Shown piece by piece: positions 1-14,200 of a stretch of 64,000 bases of DNA. The DNA comes from Amaranthus tricolor (lineage: Eukaryota; Streptophyta; Magnoliopsida; Caryophyllales; Amaranthaceae). Below the pieces are notes generated by a model, which saw only the letters and a list, made by a program, of their open reading frames with translations, searched no databases and was not told where the DNA came from. The position numbers and the translations under genes were made by a program. How positions within the stretch are numbered: position 1 is the stretch's first letter; every line of letters starts with the position of its first letter. The stretch covers positions 9,068,811 through 9,132,810 of the forward strand of contig NC_080059.1 of assembly GCF_026212465.1 (NCBI RefSeq), in the 5' to 3' direction.

Positions 1-1920
1 AATAATAATAATAAAAGAAAATAAAAAAATAAAAAATTCAATTTTTGCCCTTACACTATACAACAATTCACCTTCTTCTCAAACGAACCTCATTTTCTTT
101 CCTCCTTCCTTGCTTTCCTGATGTCTCTTTTAAACCCAACGACCATCCTAACCATTCCTTTAAAGAACGAACAGCCCATTCCCCATTGTTGGTCTTAAGT
201 TTCGATCCTTTCTTGAGTATTCGAAGGAAAAATCAAACATGGCTCTTCTTTAGTATGTCTGATTTCAAACAAACCCTCATCGTTCCCTTGAACCCGCCGA
301 GGAAGGGGCAGCAGTCACAACCTTCGATTCCTTGTCCTTTTCCGGGAACAAACACAATCACAGCCGCCTTGTTCTCCTCTCCTCTGGGTTTCGGTTCTAT
401 AGCCCTCAGTCTCCTCTTCAAATTCTGCTGCTCGTGACCCAAATTACAACAATTTCTGAGATAAGGTGAAGCAGCAAGGCTCGTGGTTTCCTATTCATTT
501 CATTGCTTTGGCCGCCGGTTCTTTTGGGTTGTTGGAGGTACAAAATCCTTAACACATAATCTTTCTTTTATGATATTCTTAATCTTTTGTTTGATCTATA
601 TCTTCCTTATTCCATGATTTGTTATTTCAATTAAAAATCTCACCACCTTTGAGCATCATTTTTTAATAGCTATCAATTGTCATTACCTCGATCGTTCTTC
701 ATTCATCACCATATTTTAATCATCTCTGTTATCATCAATTATCACTAGCTTTTGAATTCATCATCGCCATCAATAATCTGTTTCTTGAGTAAATTGATGC
801 ATCTGCTAAGTGCTATATAGTCAGAACCTATATTATCCACATTCCAAATTCAAAACAAAATGGTAATTTGAATGTTGTTGAGCCCTTCGTTGAATCATCA
901 TCTTTGAAACTTTTATCCATCATTATCCTCAACTTTCACTTGAATAATTACATTTGAATAGTTATATGTGGGGTTAGTTTAGATTAGAGGTTGGACTTTG
1001 GTGGGAAGATGCCATTGGGTTTCATTTTAGTTTGTTAATTTGTGATTTATTTTATGAAATCAGGAGGCATCATCTATTGATGGCAAACTTTATCAGCCTA
1101 GTGACGTTCACGATTGGTAATCGAGTGCGTATGTCGAGGTGAGTAGTAGCAGTTTCTTAAAGGGTCTGATCAGACTACATTCTTGAAAATAAACTTTTTA
1201 CCAAAGCTCTTTTGAAATTGAAAATAGTTGAGACAAATGTTGTTGTGACGGAGTTGATATTATGATATGATCAATGGATCGGGCTTGCGAGCTTGTCATT
1301 GACTGAGTTGAGGAACATTATTCCCTACTCCCTGTTTTTGAGGCGAGTTGTCATTCAAATATTGACTAGCTTCACCCGAGAGCGACATAGCCTTAGAGTG
1401 ATGGGGCACCTCTCAAACTAGACTCTTTGTGGCGCACATAGATCTAGGAAACTGATGTTGCTTTTAAACCTATGATTTGAATTGTTGTGTTTTGTTGTTT
1501 TCGATTGTTACTTCTCATTCAGTTTAATCTGATCCCCTGTTGTTTCCATCTTTAGATTGTCTACAGAATGGAACCGGTCGGGAACGATGGGTTAGCGGTG
1601 ATGATTGGAGTTACATGGATGTTAAGTTGAGATGAGTACGTGAGAAGTTATAGCTTTGTATCAGGTTTTGTTAAATGTATATTGGACTAGATTGTATTGG
1701 TTATGTTGGACTTTTGTAGTGACTTTTATGATTACTTTGTGTTTTCGTTAGATGTTTGGATTAAGAATTAGCTAATACAGCTATGTCATAGAACTGGTGA
1801 CCCCTTTTGTCCAAATTTTGGAATTGAGATTTAAGTTACTTGGGAAATAATCCCCGTGATGGCCCTGTTTACTCAATCAACGGTAAATCTGGTTGTTACA
1901 AGAGGGATATTTTGTAAAAT
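1..1920. other. Gene-free repeat-like region, possible degenerate LTR-retrotransposon remnant
   Basis: No coding region here resembles a known protein, and all open frames are short and interrupted. The texture suggests the transcribed or LTR part of a decayed Ty3/gypsy-type element: a C-rich untranslated-leader-like start, GT/AG-like junctions and a long non-coding tail ending near a TTGTTACAAG stretch at about 1892-1901. No second LTR, primer-binding site or polymerase is visible, so the assignment is only a suggestion. It could equally be a non-coding transcript or a gene relic. Confidence 0.22.
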
Positions 1921-1996
1921 TAAATAATAACTTTTTTGTTATTAAAAGAAAGTGGACTAACAAACAAAATATCATCAAAAAAAATTAAATAAGTGT

Positions 1997-2747
1997 AAAT
2001 CTCCTATGTGACCGCTGTACGTATGCGGCCAACCCAAAACTTCAACCCAACGATTTTCAATGTTATTAACATCAACATTCAAAGTTTTCAATGCCTATTT
2101 CAAGGCTTAAGATGCCCATTCTAATAATTGAAATTGGCCATTCTAAGTATTAAAATGAACATTTTAAGGCTTAAGTTCAACATCTTACTATAAAAATTTA
2201 AATATCTAGTTTAAGTCTTAAAATGTACTTTCTATTCGCCATTTAATTTGCACCACTTTTTATATAAGTTTGTCTCACTCATAGTGCACCCTTTTTTGGC
2301 AATAATCCTACACTCTTTTTCTAATCTAATCTACATATTTATTATTTCTCTCATTCTTAACCATTTCTTTTTGTCATCACTTACTTTCTAAATTTTCCGC
2401 TTCACTAAATTTCACTCAAAAAGTATTAGGTGCATTCTCTTATGGATAGAGTGAGTATATCCAAAAGCTTAAAATGTCAATTCCAAGGATTAAAAAGCCT
2501 AACAATGTTTTTCCAAAAGGATTAAGTTTAATATCCTACTTCAAAATTAAAATCTCAATTATAAGGCTTAAAATGTCTATTCTAATGATTAAAACCCTTT
2601 TTCAAAGCCTTAACCTTCCTTTTTTATAAAGATTGAAATTTAACATTCTATCCTACTAATTAATTGTTTTCTTTTATTTTGCTAAATGGGCTACTAAACC
2701 CAATATAACAAGAGGTCTCACACATGAGACCGTCTCATGGGAGAATT
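1997..2747. mobile_element. MITE-like element with degenerate terminal inverted repeats
   Basis: The left end (AAATCTCCTATGTGACCG) and the inverted right end (AATTCTCCCATGAGACGG) match imperfectly as terminal inverted repeats. The interior is non-coding and consists of many degenerate copies of a motif like CTTAAAATGCCCATTCTAA. The element belongs with the other AGACGGTCTC-type elements in the window (39344-39607, and probably 26350-27245). Its edges are approximate. Confidence 0.45.
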
Positions 2748-3330
2748 GTTGATTAAGTAAATGAGTTATCCATTTCAGCTCAAAAGTCAACTTTTTAACT
2801 GGTTGAAAAATCATTTATCAAATATTTTTTAAACTTTTATTCCAACTAAAAAAAATCATAATTTAAAAGTCAAAAAAAAAAATCAACCAAAAATCAGTTA
2901 TCACACATTTCTTTATCACATTTACCTTTTTTTGAGATGACACATTTACTTAGTCTGCTGCTAAAACTATTACCACATTGTATATTTTTTAATGAATAAT
3001 TTGCGAATTGCAGCCTTTAAGTTTAGAGCTTCTGCGAGTCACATCCTTAAAGTTTATTTTTTGCGAATTATAGCCACCAAAGTATTAAAGTCTATGCCAT
3101 TCAGGTCAAGTGACTATTGACCAACCAAAATAACATTGACTAGCCTAAAATGACTGTTGATCATTACTAATAACATTTGACTTTTGTTGACCATTCTTAA
3201 TCATCTTTGGCTTCTCCTAATTACCAATGGTACCCTTGTGTTTTAACACTTTATCATCGTTTTTACCCATCATAACGATTTTTTTTTGAAAAAAAAGAAA
3301 TCAGAATTGCTTTTAAATAATTGTTGTGAG

Positions 3331-4290
3331 ACTTTCAATAATTTTTTGAGGGAGGCAAGAGGAAATCATTTCCTTAATGGATTGGATAAGAATATATGCT
3401 ATGCAGAGATGTGCAGCTAAGAGGGAAGGGTTGAATCAAATCAAGGGTGTAGTAATGCCCTCTATGATGAAAGTCACTGAAAATCAGTTTGGAAAGGGTC
3501 ATAGCACGAGAATCATTACAGTTAATGTCATGGAGTTTAAAGTTCATGATGTTGATGAAAGTTATGTAGTGAGCTTTGAAGATAAAAATTGCCTTTTGTA
3601 ATAAATAGAAATTTACAGGGATCTCATGTAGGCATGCATGGGCATGTATAGTGAAATGAAAATTGGATTTTGCCCCATTTATGCATGAAGCATATTATGT
3701 GAGTACTTATGCAAAAACCTATACTCCAACATTTCATGGAATGTCTGGTCACAAGCTTTGGCTAACTTCTCATTTCGATAAGCCTCGTCCTCTACCTTTT
3801 AGAAAGATGCCATGAAGGCCTACAAAAAACAAACGAAAGTCCGAATTTGATGAGGGTAGAGATGGAATGAAGAAGAAAGACTTTGTTGAAAGGGACTTCA
3901 AGCAAAACAAGTGTGGGAACTGTAGAGCACTTGAGCATTACAAGAGACTTGCAAGAACCCACCCAAATTAAATGAGGCATCCCCTGGTGCAATACCAATT
4001 AAAAGAGGAAGACCAAAAAAGCATCTTGGTACAGCTCCACCAACAACATCTTCACCCCTACAACAACCCAAATCACAACCAAAGCCTCTGAATCAACAAC
4101 TACAACAACTACCACGGCCATTCAACTTCCAACTAATAGTATTACCACTTCACTCACTGCCCATTGTGGTCCATAAAGGGTTAAACATATTGTAAGGAGG
4201 AAGAAGTCAGAGAAGTTTACACCAACAAAAGGCAGTCAACAACAATCAAGTTATGTTAATGATGTAATAGACCAAAGTAGTCAAGTTTGA
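3331..4290 (+). pseudogene. Decayed Mutator-like (MULE) transposase C-terminal region
   Basis: Translated in pieces, this stretch gives the typical end of a plant MuDR-type transposase. The first piece (from 3377) has a WIRIYAMQRCAAKREGLNQ-like segment followed by the approach to a SWIM zinc finger. After a frame change near 3600 comes FTGISCRHAWACIV, which carries the SWIM C-x-H half. This is followed by a YYVSTYAKTYTPTF segment, a degenerate CGNC...EHYKR knuckle at about 3910-3950 and an IKRGRPKKH basic patch near 3990-4020. Stop codons and frame changes interrupt it, including a TGA inside the SWIM tail. The catalytic DDE region is missing upstream, so this is a dead 3' fragment. Family knowledge: these proteins cut and paste Mutator elements. 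No flanking Mutator inverted repeats could be confirmed. Confidence 0.72.
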
Positions 4291-4685
4291 AACCTTTGTC
4301 GTATTTTTTGTTTGTATTGGATAATTACGAAACTTTAGTTGTGTTTACCTCTAACTTTATGTATGAATTTTTTTATGGATGATGTTCTTAGGTTATAAAT
4401 TATGTTGTGTTTGTATTTGGATAATTATGTTGTATTTTTAGAGAAGAAAAATGGTAAGAAAACATAGTAGCAAATGAGGCTTTTTAATGATGGGCAAAAA
4501 AGATGACGAAAAACTTAACAGCAGCCGTTGGGCCGATACTTGGTATTCTTTGGAAAAGAAAAAATTTTGTTAGGTATTTTTTGGCAAAATTTTTTATTAG
4601 ATACTTTTGAAAGAAAATTTTTATTAGGTACTTTATGACAATTTTCCTTTAATTTTATCTAAATTTATCTGTAGATAAAAAGATA

Positions 4686-4997
4686 GAAAATTCCATATGG
4701 TAACTTTGAACTTTCGGCTTTTCCACGTGGTAGACAAATATTTTTTTAATCCATGTAGTTATCTTGACATTCAACTTTTCCTATGGTAGACAAAAGTGAA
4801 TTTTTTTTGTTAATTTTATCTTTTTTTTACCCAACATATGACATTTTTTCAAAAAACAAATGTCCTAATTACCCTATTGACAACATATACAACATATTTC
4901 AAAATTAAGTCGAAATGAATAGTTAATTTAACAAAAAATTAATATTTTACTAATACAAGGAAAAGTTAAAAGTTCAAAGTTACCGTATAAATTTCAA
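4686..4997. mobile_element. MITE-like foldback element in the FTB upstream region
   Basis: A left arm reading GGTAACTTTGAACTTT (about 4699-4714) is matched in inverse orientation by a right arm near 4973-4985 (AAAGTTCAAAGTTACC seen on the + strand). The outer TTTTCC-like blocks also correspond. The interior is AT-rich and non-coding. It ends about 260 bases before the FTB start codon, so it probably contributes promoter sequence. Edges are approximate. Confidence 0.5.
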
Positions 4998-5260
4998 AAA
5001 TATTTGTAAAAAAAAAAAAAAATATTCATGGTGACCCCATTGAATTTTCCTAAAATTCTTTTGTGAGAATAATTTTGTAAACATTGGTTGATGAAGGTGA
5101 AAAAAGCAAGAAGACGAGACAATCACCTGAGCTGAAGTCAATTTAGTATCATCGGAGTGAGAGAAACTCCACTTGAGCAATCTTTCCAATTAGGATTTTC
5201 TTGACTCATTTATTCTGCGATTGATCTCTTTAACAAACCCTTGACCTAATCAGTGCATTA

Positions 5261-8200
5261 ATGGAGAACGAGAACATTACGGTGACTCAGAGAGAGCAAT
5301 GGATGGTGGAATATCAAGTCTTTTCCATTTTCAACCATTTCATGGAGCTCCCCAAGAGAGCTCAAGCTGTCATGTACGTTTTGGGTATTCTCTCCAATTT
5401 ATGTTTAGGGTTTTCTTCAATTAATTGATTTTGGAGCTAATTGTATTTCCTTTTCCTTGTTCTTCAGGATGGAAATTGCGAATGATTCGCATGCCCAATA
5501 TCTGACCAATGGCCTCAAACGCCTTCCTCCTTCTTTCTGTGTTCTTGATGCCAAGTTCGTTTTCTTCTTTCTTTTTCTCTCTATTTTTTTTTTACTTATT
5601 TTTAGAAAAAATCTGGTGAATATACTATAACTGTTGTCGTCCCTAGCTTTGTTATGTGCTTAAAGCCAAATGTTATTAAGGAGACTAAATCGACACGAAT
5701 GTTTCTGAAAAAGCAAGTTCGTCAGCGCTGAATTATCTAAACAAAGGTTGAGAGGTCTATTAAATTCTGATAAGGGCACAATTGATATAAATTCTACTTA
5801 GTGTTCCAAAGGTCATCGCACAACTACAATAAAGTTCACATTCACATAAGGGTTAATAGATGTCAATCAGTTTAGATAAGTCCTAATTAGGATACTAGAT
5901 TCGTATATGTGCCATTAAGGGTCATTGAGTTCACCCAAGTTCAAGTAAAGGAGAATAAGTTTAGATAAGTGAAAATAAGTTGAAATAACATACTCTAACG
6001 CAGCTCAATAGCTAATCGAATTATTAGATGGTCCAGGATAACCTTTTTTGCATATCAGATTTGGTCTTTAGGTAGACTTTTATTAGCATAATTTTCGACA
6101 TGTCGTATTTGAGTTGTTTATGGAATGTTGTAGCCTCCTACTTCCATCACCTTCTTATCGCATCAAAATATTCAATAGCAAATTTTCATGTATGTAGTAT
6201 TATTGGTTAACATCAAGAGGCATGTAATATTCTTTTGTGTCCTTATGCTTAAAAATAGTTATGCCTTAGGCTAGATGTTAAAGTTGCTAAGTTAAGACTA
6301 ATACATTATACAAACTTACTTCTTGGCTTAAAAGTTTTCTACAAAAATATAATTTTAATTTAGTTCGATTAAGACCTAACAAGTAACAAGTTAATTACAT
6401 TTGGTTCTAGGTTAATGCACTAAGCTAGATTTATTTTGATGCTAATAAGTTTGCTAAGCTAAGTAGTAATTATAGAAAGCACACTCATTTTTTGTTTAAG
6501 GGTTTTTAATTTAAAGGAGCCCAAGAAATATTTAATGTTTGAGTGAAATAATTCATGTATTGTAGACTAGAAGATAACTACTTGGAAATTATGCAATTTT
6601 CTACCTAATGTTTTTTTTTTCCTTAAAGATGATATTTTTGTTGTGCAGTCGACCATGGCTTTGCTATTGGATTCTTCATTCACTTGCACTCTTGGGTGAA
6701 TCTATTGATGACAACTTGGAAAACGATGTTGTTGATTTTCTCAATCAATGTCAGGTTTGGATTCGTTTCTTTTATATATGTTCATTATTGGTTCATAAGT
6801 GGAAAATAGCTAGATTTTGATAATGGTGTGGTTCAACGACATTTCACCTTGTGAAACAGTGACCCCATGCTTAAGTGTCAAAGATTCGACACGGAAAGTT
6901 GATGTTAAGTGAAAAGTTTGAGCAATAGAGGTGCTTTACAAAAGAAAAAGAAAGAGTTACTGTCCTTAATAGTTTCTCTATTGTTAGTTGTAGTAGCTTG
7001 TGTATAGGAAAAAGATTATAGTGATTTTGTCTTCTAATGTGCGCTTTGACTTTTGTAGTTGCGACTTAGCAGATTTGGGTTCAACCTTTTGGGTTGTGCC
7101 CGCGTTTTACAACATAACAATGCTAAAGCTTTAATCCCTAGAATATGGTTCCGACTTCATGAACCAGAAAAAATTAACGTAAGAAATAGTCACCAACAGG
7201 AATATTCCTCGCTATCTAAAACTAGTAATAGTATCTAATATCTACAACTAACAAAATCTATCCTAATGACCTACCAATATTCTCCTCCTTTATTCTTTCT
7301 CGTCTATTGTCACATGCTCATGTAAATTCCACTTCTTCACTCCTATAGTGTTTTTGTATTTAAGTCCTCTTCGACCAACTTCTTACTCTTCTCAGCTCCT
7401 TAAAGTTGTAACTTTCTATTCTTCTTATCAGTGCAATTTTCTTTTTTGTTGAACATTAATTAATTGATATAGATGATTTTCTCTGATTTCGTCTTCTAAG
7501 TGTGACTCCAAGGCCTTTGTTTTCATTTCGAATTTTATCCTTTATTTATGTCTACTCATCCATTATATGCATCCCAACTATCCTCGCCTTCCAACAATGA
7601 TTTCTTCGAGAGGCCAACATTCTCATCCATATAATAATGCCGAGAAAAAAGAATGAAAAAAGGTTGGCTTTTGTTTGCAATTTGCTATTCCCTTGGAAAG
7701 AAAGAAACTAATAGATAATGAAGGATATAGTTTGCTCTCAGCCTCTCATTAAGGTTTCAAGGGACAAATTTTAGGCTTTTGTATAGCTCGAGCTTCTTTT
7801 GTTTGTGAGAATTGCTCGACTTTTCTTGAACTTGTCGATATATTTCTTGATGGTTGCTCGAGGCCGGAGGGATTGAGCCATATTTTCACAAGCATTCTCT
7901 CTCTATATGGATTAGACCCCTTTGGTGTCCATTCATTTTACTTAAAAATTAGAGTATAGGTGCCTTCCATAAAGGGTTCAATATCCTTAGCGTTACCTCT
8001 ACCAATGACTAATGTGAGATTCGAAATCAGTTTTAGATTTGTTGTGCAATGTTGAGACGAAGAGGGGTGTTTTTATAATCTTGATGAATTATCTAGTCCC
8101 TCCAGTCCCAATAATGTAGATTAATTTTTTTTTTGTTATGATGAATTAGATTGTTTATAAAGGTGAAATTAAGAGTCATTGAAGGGAGCTAATATGGATG

Positions 8201-11200
8201 TCCCAAGCTTTTGTGGATCCTAGCTTAGACATTATAGAGATGAGAGATAAATAAAATTATAATTGATTTTCATAACTTTGAAGCTTTGTTGACGCACTTT
8301 ATCTCCTGCTTTTGGTATAAAACTCAGTAAACTGTGGGAGGTGACACTTTGACATATTATAAGGTACTGATGAAGGGAAAATATAGCAAAAATACTAAAT
8401 CACTCGGTGAAAATCTTTGGTTCTTTTGTTGTCTCCCTAATCGTAACACATTTGCAACTATAGAATGTGAATGAAGTATTTTGAAACAATTCTATTGGAA
8501 AAATATTTTAATTTGATGTAAGTACAAGATCTTCATTTTTTTTGTCCATGGGGGCTAGAGGGTCTTGTATCTAGGTAGGGCTATAGGTAATTATATTGAT
8601 CCATGTGTTGTTTTTTTATGTTGGGTTTAATAGGGTTGAAAACTTGAAATCTTACTTGCATCATTGCGTGTTTGATTTAGAACCTGTTATTTTCTTTTAT
8701 AACTCATGAGGCAAAAGAAAAATACCAACTTTTATGCTGTATTTTCTTCGCCAAGTGTTTGATAACTATCTTGTTGTTTGTCGACTGTTATGCAGGACCC
8801 ACTTGGTGGATACGGTGGTGGACCAAGACAGGTTAGTAAATATAAGTCAATTTGCATGTGCCTTGGAAATTTATTGTTTGTTGTATGTATATCAATTTGC
8901 ATGTATACAGTATAACTCTTGATTTTTAGTTGTCGATTATATTAAACATAAGGACCGGGATACTCTTTATTAGTGAGGATCTCTCACATTGATTCCTTTG
9001 GTTCATATAGCTACTTCATACTGTTGGGATTGAGGCTTTGACATTGTTGTATTTATTTATATCTTAATGATTATATTGCTGAGTTACAGAATAAATATTC
9101 TAGTAATATCCTTTGGTCCACCTTTGTGACAGTTGGTGATGTATAATTTTCGTCTTTAAAATTCACGACTTTATAGTCCCCAACTCCATATCCTAGTTTT
9201 CTTCATATAGACCTATAATAGGTTTATTTTTCCTTAGGCTCTTGTTCTATCAATCTGCCAAATTTGTTTGGAAATTTGATCTCCAACTTGTAAGCGTAGA
9301 AGTGATGTGCCGAGACTCGATTAATGAACAGTGAAAATTTAAGCGTAAAAGTGATGTTCTAAATTAAGCCCTACTAAATAAAGCTGAATTGGGTTTAAAT
9401 TAAGCCCAAGAGTCAAGAAACACGCCTTAAATTTTGTGCTCTATATTTTGCTTCTTTGTTTGGGAGTTTGAAGTTTTCAATATTGAATATTTGAGACTAG
9501 TGACTCCGCTCTCTTTCTAAGATTTGGTAGAACCAATCTCAGTTTCAATGCTCTTCCAAATAAATGCATTCTCTATCTCTTATCTCTTGTCATATGCAGG
9601 ATTATCATTCAATTGTGAGTCAATTTCAATTAGAAGAAAGTGTTATGAACCTTTGTTAGTTGGTAGAAGGGGTGGCAAAAAAGGTAAAAGACAATCAGAA
9701 AAGCTACTACAAGTAGAAATATTGTACGTATTTGGAAGTTTCCCAAAGTGAGGAATGGTATACAAAACAAAGAGAGGAAGTAATTCCTCCATAATGTATG
9801 TGTCACATAAATATGAGAGGGTCTTAAGGAAGAGGTGGTGTGTCTTTTAATTGATGGAAGAAGTAAGTATCTTGTGACTAACCTCTGTACAAATAATTTC
9901 CCTTTTTAATGTAACATTCCCAAATACTTTTCAGTTTTCACCCTTTTTCTTCTTGAGCTTTGTGTTATAATAAATAAATTTGTATTGTTTTAAATCAAGG
10001 AAAAATTACCCAGAATAATCCAACATTTCATAATTTCTCCACAATAATCCTTACTTTTGATTAACCATGTCTTTGGGGTGTATTTGCCTAGAATACACTA
10101 GATGTCACCTTGCCCTAAAAAAAGAAAATTATAAAAATGTTTAAAAATTTCGAAAATAAAGAAAATTTTGAATAATTAATAACAATAATAATAAATAGAA
10201 AATAAAAACGTTAGCCCACCTCCTTGCCAACCAGTTGGGAAAATAATGCAGATGTGATCCTACATCGAAAAATTAGAGAGAGGCTGACTAACATATATAC
10301 TTGATGGAATACTCCTCCTGATTCCAATTGGTTTTAAGATGAAACCATCAGTTTTGTTTGTAGTCAACTTTCCTCTTGTGTGAGTCTTGAGTTTAGCCTA
10401 ATTTTTTATGCTATCAAAGCTGATGGTTTCCGATTATATGGAAACGAAAAAATGTCGTTCTTCCATAAAAAACAATGTGCGAGTTCGAAAAGAATGACTT
10501 TCCCGCCCAATTAAAAAATGGTCTCACGTGTGAGGGGAAGTATTGGGAAAACCACATGTGATCCCACATTGAAGAATTAGAGAGAGGTTGATTGATATAT
10601 ACTTAATGAGTTACTCCTCCTAATACCAATTGGTTTTAGGATGGAGCCTCATCAGGATTGTATGTAGTCTTCTTCTCTTGTGTGAGTCTTGTGTACAAGC
10701 CCAAATTTATTACCGGCCAACATTTCACTACCCTCCTCCAATGCCACCACCTTATTCTCCTTCCTCACGCCATCATGCCACTCCCCCATCTGCGAAAACA
10801 ACCACCATATTTCCCTTACCTTGAAGCCACTATTGTAAGCGTATGTAGAAACAATTGAATTCCATTATATCCCAACATTATAAGGAATGCACAATTGAAT
10901 TCCATGATATCACAACATTGTAAGCCACCATAAGGAATGATATCACCACATTGTAAGCATATACTGAAACAATTGTAAGCATATGTAGAAGGAATTGAAT
11001 CCAGCCCCGTTAGCAACAAACAATTTGATTCAATCAATCTAGTCTTCAAAGCATAACAATGAAACTCTTCTCCTTGACCTACAAACTTCCCAGACGATTG
11101 GTGGTCCTGGTGGTTATGGGTTGCGAGCGGTTAGGTGGTGATAGTGTTTGCGGGTTAGGGCAAAGGAAGGTGCAGGTGGTTCATTCATTCACACGTGTCA

Positions 11201-14200
11201 ATGGTGGTCTGGTGGGTGGTGAAAATGGGACGGTATCGAGCATGTGGATGGTAGTGATCGGATGCTGGGCACAATGGGGGGCTGCGGTGGGGGAGCAACT
11301 AGGGTGGAAATGGTGGTGGTTGATATTATCTATTAATTTTTCTTTTTTTCTTTTTATTTTATTATTTTATTTTGTTTTTTTGAAGACAATCGCCTAATTT
11401 TGCATGTCATATAACCAACTAATGATGTTGTAAGTAAATACCCCAAAGGTGAAACTGTTCATGGTTAATCAAAAGTAAGGATTATTGTAAGGAAATCGTG
11501 AAAATGTTGGATTATTTTAGGCGATTTTCCATTTATTAATAACTATAATAATTACATTTGTATTGTTGAATATTTGATTTATCATTTTGTGTCATTTATC
11601 TCACACAAATACCATCACCCCCGTTGCCATGTGGGGTTTTGGGTTGGGACGTTTGCAACCTTAAAAACAAAAAGGTTGTTTGTGATTAATGCTTTTTTCA
11701 AACATTATCTTTAACTTCACATATATATAAGAAGCTTAATTCATCCAATAAGTCACTTTACTATAGTCCATTATAATCTGAAACAAAAAACTAAAAATCA
11801 GTATGTCATATATATTTGTTGAAATAAGTTAAGAGTGATCGCGCATGCACCTAGTAGAGTCCACCAGAAATATTTGTGTTAATAACTGGAAGACAATTGG
11901 ACAGGATATAATTGACATCATCAAGTCAATTCATGAAGTGACTTGATACTATGAGTTCACCGAGCTAATGTAGTGAACTTGGTGATACTTGTCCACGAAT
12001 GCATATTTAGTAAAAAACATAATTTGTGAAGAAATTTCTATTATATCATTTGAGATTAATGATTGGAATTTAAAACTAAATTGTTTATAAAATATAAACA
12101 ATTATAATAGCAATACCTAGAATGTACAGCAAATAAAATGACTCAGATTGATTGATTGCTAAAAAAGGTATAACTGATAAATAGTTGATAATAAGTTGGG
12201 TAGAAGGGGAGGGGATGTGTTTTTTAGTCCACTTCAATCACTTTTTCTCTTTGATGTTTGGATCCCTGTGGGCCAGTTTTGTTTGTAGCTTCTTACTGAG
12301 CTCTTGGCAATTCTTTTTCCTAGTATAATCCTTTTCTTATATGTATTGATGGTAGTTCTTAGGAATGTTATCATTTAATTCTTTGTTTTCCCAATCAAGT
12401 GCCTAAACTTATGGCTTTCCTCTCAGATGCCTCATTTGGCAACCACATACGCTGCTGTCAATTCACTTGTCACGTTGGGTGGACACAAAGCATTGTCATC
12501 TATACATAGGTTGTCAGCTTGCGGCATTTGAAGAATTGATTGTTCAGTTATTTTCCTTTCATGCATACACATCCACAAATGCCACTCATAGTACAAGGCT
12601 TGAATTTGTGCTAAAATTAGTCTTTTAAAGATAAGTTCAAGTCTGTCCTCAATCCTTATTCTTTTATAATGGTGAAGGATTTTTCATTCTATATATCTTT
12701 GTTGTACACCCTTCTATATCAAATCTATTTGAGTTACAACCATGACCAAATGAATTTTATTAATGCATGGAACATAATGAAATATGATGTGCACAAAGCC
12801 ATACCTTGTGTATATGTATCATCAGTATCAGTTTTTAATGGAATTTCTTTGGACTAGGGTATATTGATGGCTTTTAAGATTGTATTTATTGTTTTGCAGA
12901 GGTAGACTGTATGCATTCTTGCAGCGAATGAAGGACCCTAGTGGGTCGTTCAGGTACAATAACTTTTATCTTCCTTCGACAGAAATTCTTTATCTTGTCT
13001 ACAGAGAAATGGTCTTGCTGGGTTTACCTCGTCTCTTCCTTAATGTGGTTTCCTTTTGATCTGTAAATGCATTCATTGTGCTCTGGTTCAGACCAATAGT
13101 TACATCTTTCTGTTCTCATATTTTTATATTTTGAATAACAGACTTCCCTGGTGTTGTCTTTAAGCTAGAACTGTTTCAATCCTCAAACCCGAAGAACATC
13201 CCATTTTTACTTAAGTGATATCTTTTCTGTCCCAATGCAATTCAAGTTATCTATTGTTTTAGAACTATAAATGGACATCTTAATATTTCATGGATTGGAC
13301 ATAAGACAAGACCAATCTTGGAGTTCCAGATGTTGAAGCTAAATTGAGGAAATCGTTTATGTTGGTTTGGTCTTGTGAAGAGAAGACCGGAAAATGACTA
13401 GTTAGAAAAGTGGGACTGTGGGAGGTTGGAACTTTGAGGAGCTAAGAAGAGGAAGATGGAAGCCAAAGATGGCCTAGATAGTAGAGGGCAGAATGTCACA
13501 TATAGCCAGGATTTGCCAGAGGATATGGCAATAGCCAAGATTGTGAGCTTAATGAACCGTAAAATCCGTTACGTAACCTGTGATTTAAAATCTTGGAGTT
13601 ATTGCCACTATAAGTTGTTATTTTATCATATTAGCCACTAATATCCTTTTTAAACATGAATTAGGTTCTAAAAGGTTTATAAGCTTTGATTTACATATAT
13701 TTCCTAGAAAACTAGAATCACTATGATAAATAGCAATTTTCAAGTTAACAATTCACAGTGCAATGTTCGCAAAACGAGTCGTAACAATGCGATGTGCCGC
13801 ATCTGCGACATTGCGACCGTTATCCCAATCGCGATGACATCCACGATTTTTTTTCTATAGATTACACGTATTTTCTTTTTTTTTTCAAAGAAAGAGTGTT
13901 ACTTAAGGGCCTGCATAATATTCCATTTTCCAAGGAACAATACTAGTATTTGATGTTACCGTTGAGTTTCTTTAAGGAAAAGGGAAAAGGGAAAAGGGAA
14001 CAAGATTCAGTCTGGTTTGGGCAAGTACTAAAAGGATAGCATAAGATTCGATACAAACTTTTTCTTTATTATGGCAAGAAAAGAGACATTGGTATGGGCG
14101 AGTCCTTGTTTTGAAATCTTCTTTTCTTATTTGTTCCTAGTTTTATGTGGTGTGATTTGCTGTTTTTGTTTTTTATTTTTACAGGATGCATGAAAAAGGA

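Noticed and set aside
45..437. 130-codon open frame near the window start
   Set aside because: Pro/Ser/Phe-rich translation of C/T-rich leader-like DNA, with no family resemblance and no ATG at its first codon. It is better explained as non-coding repeat sequence.
11059..11397. 112-codon frame rich in Gly, Val and Trp
   Set aside because: It lies inside the 1.5-kb inverted-repeat element and reads through GGT/GTGG simple sequence. There is no domain and no supporting context.
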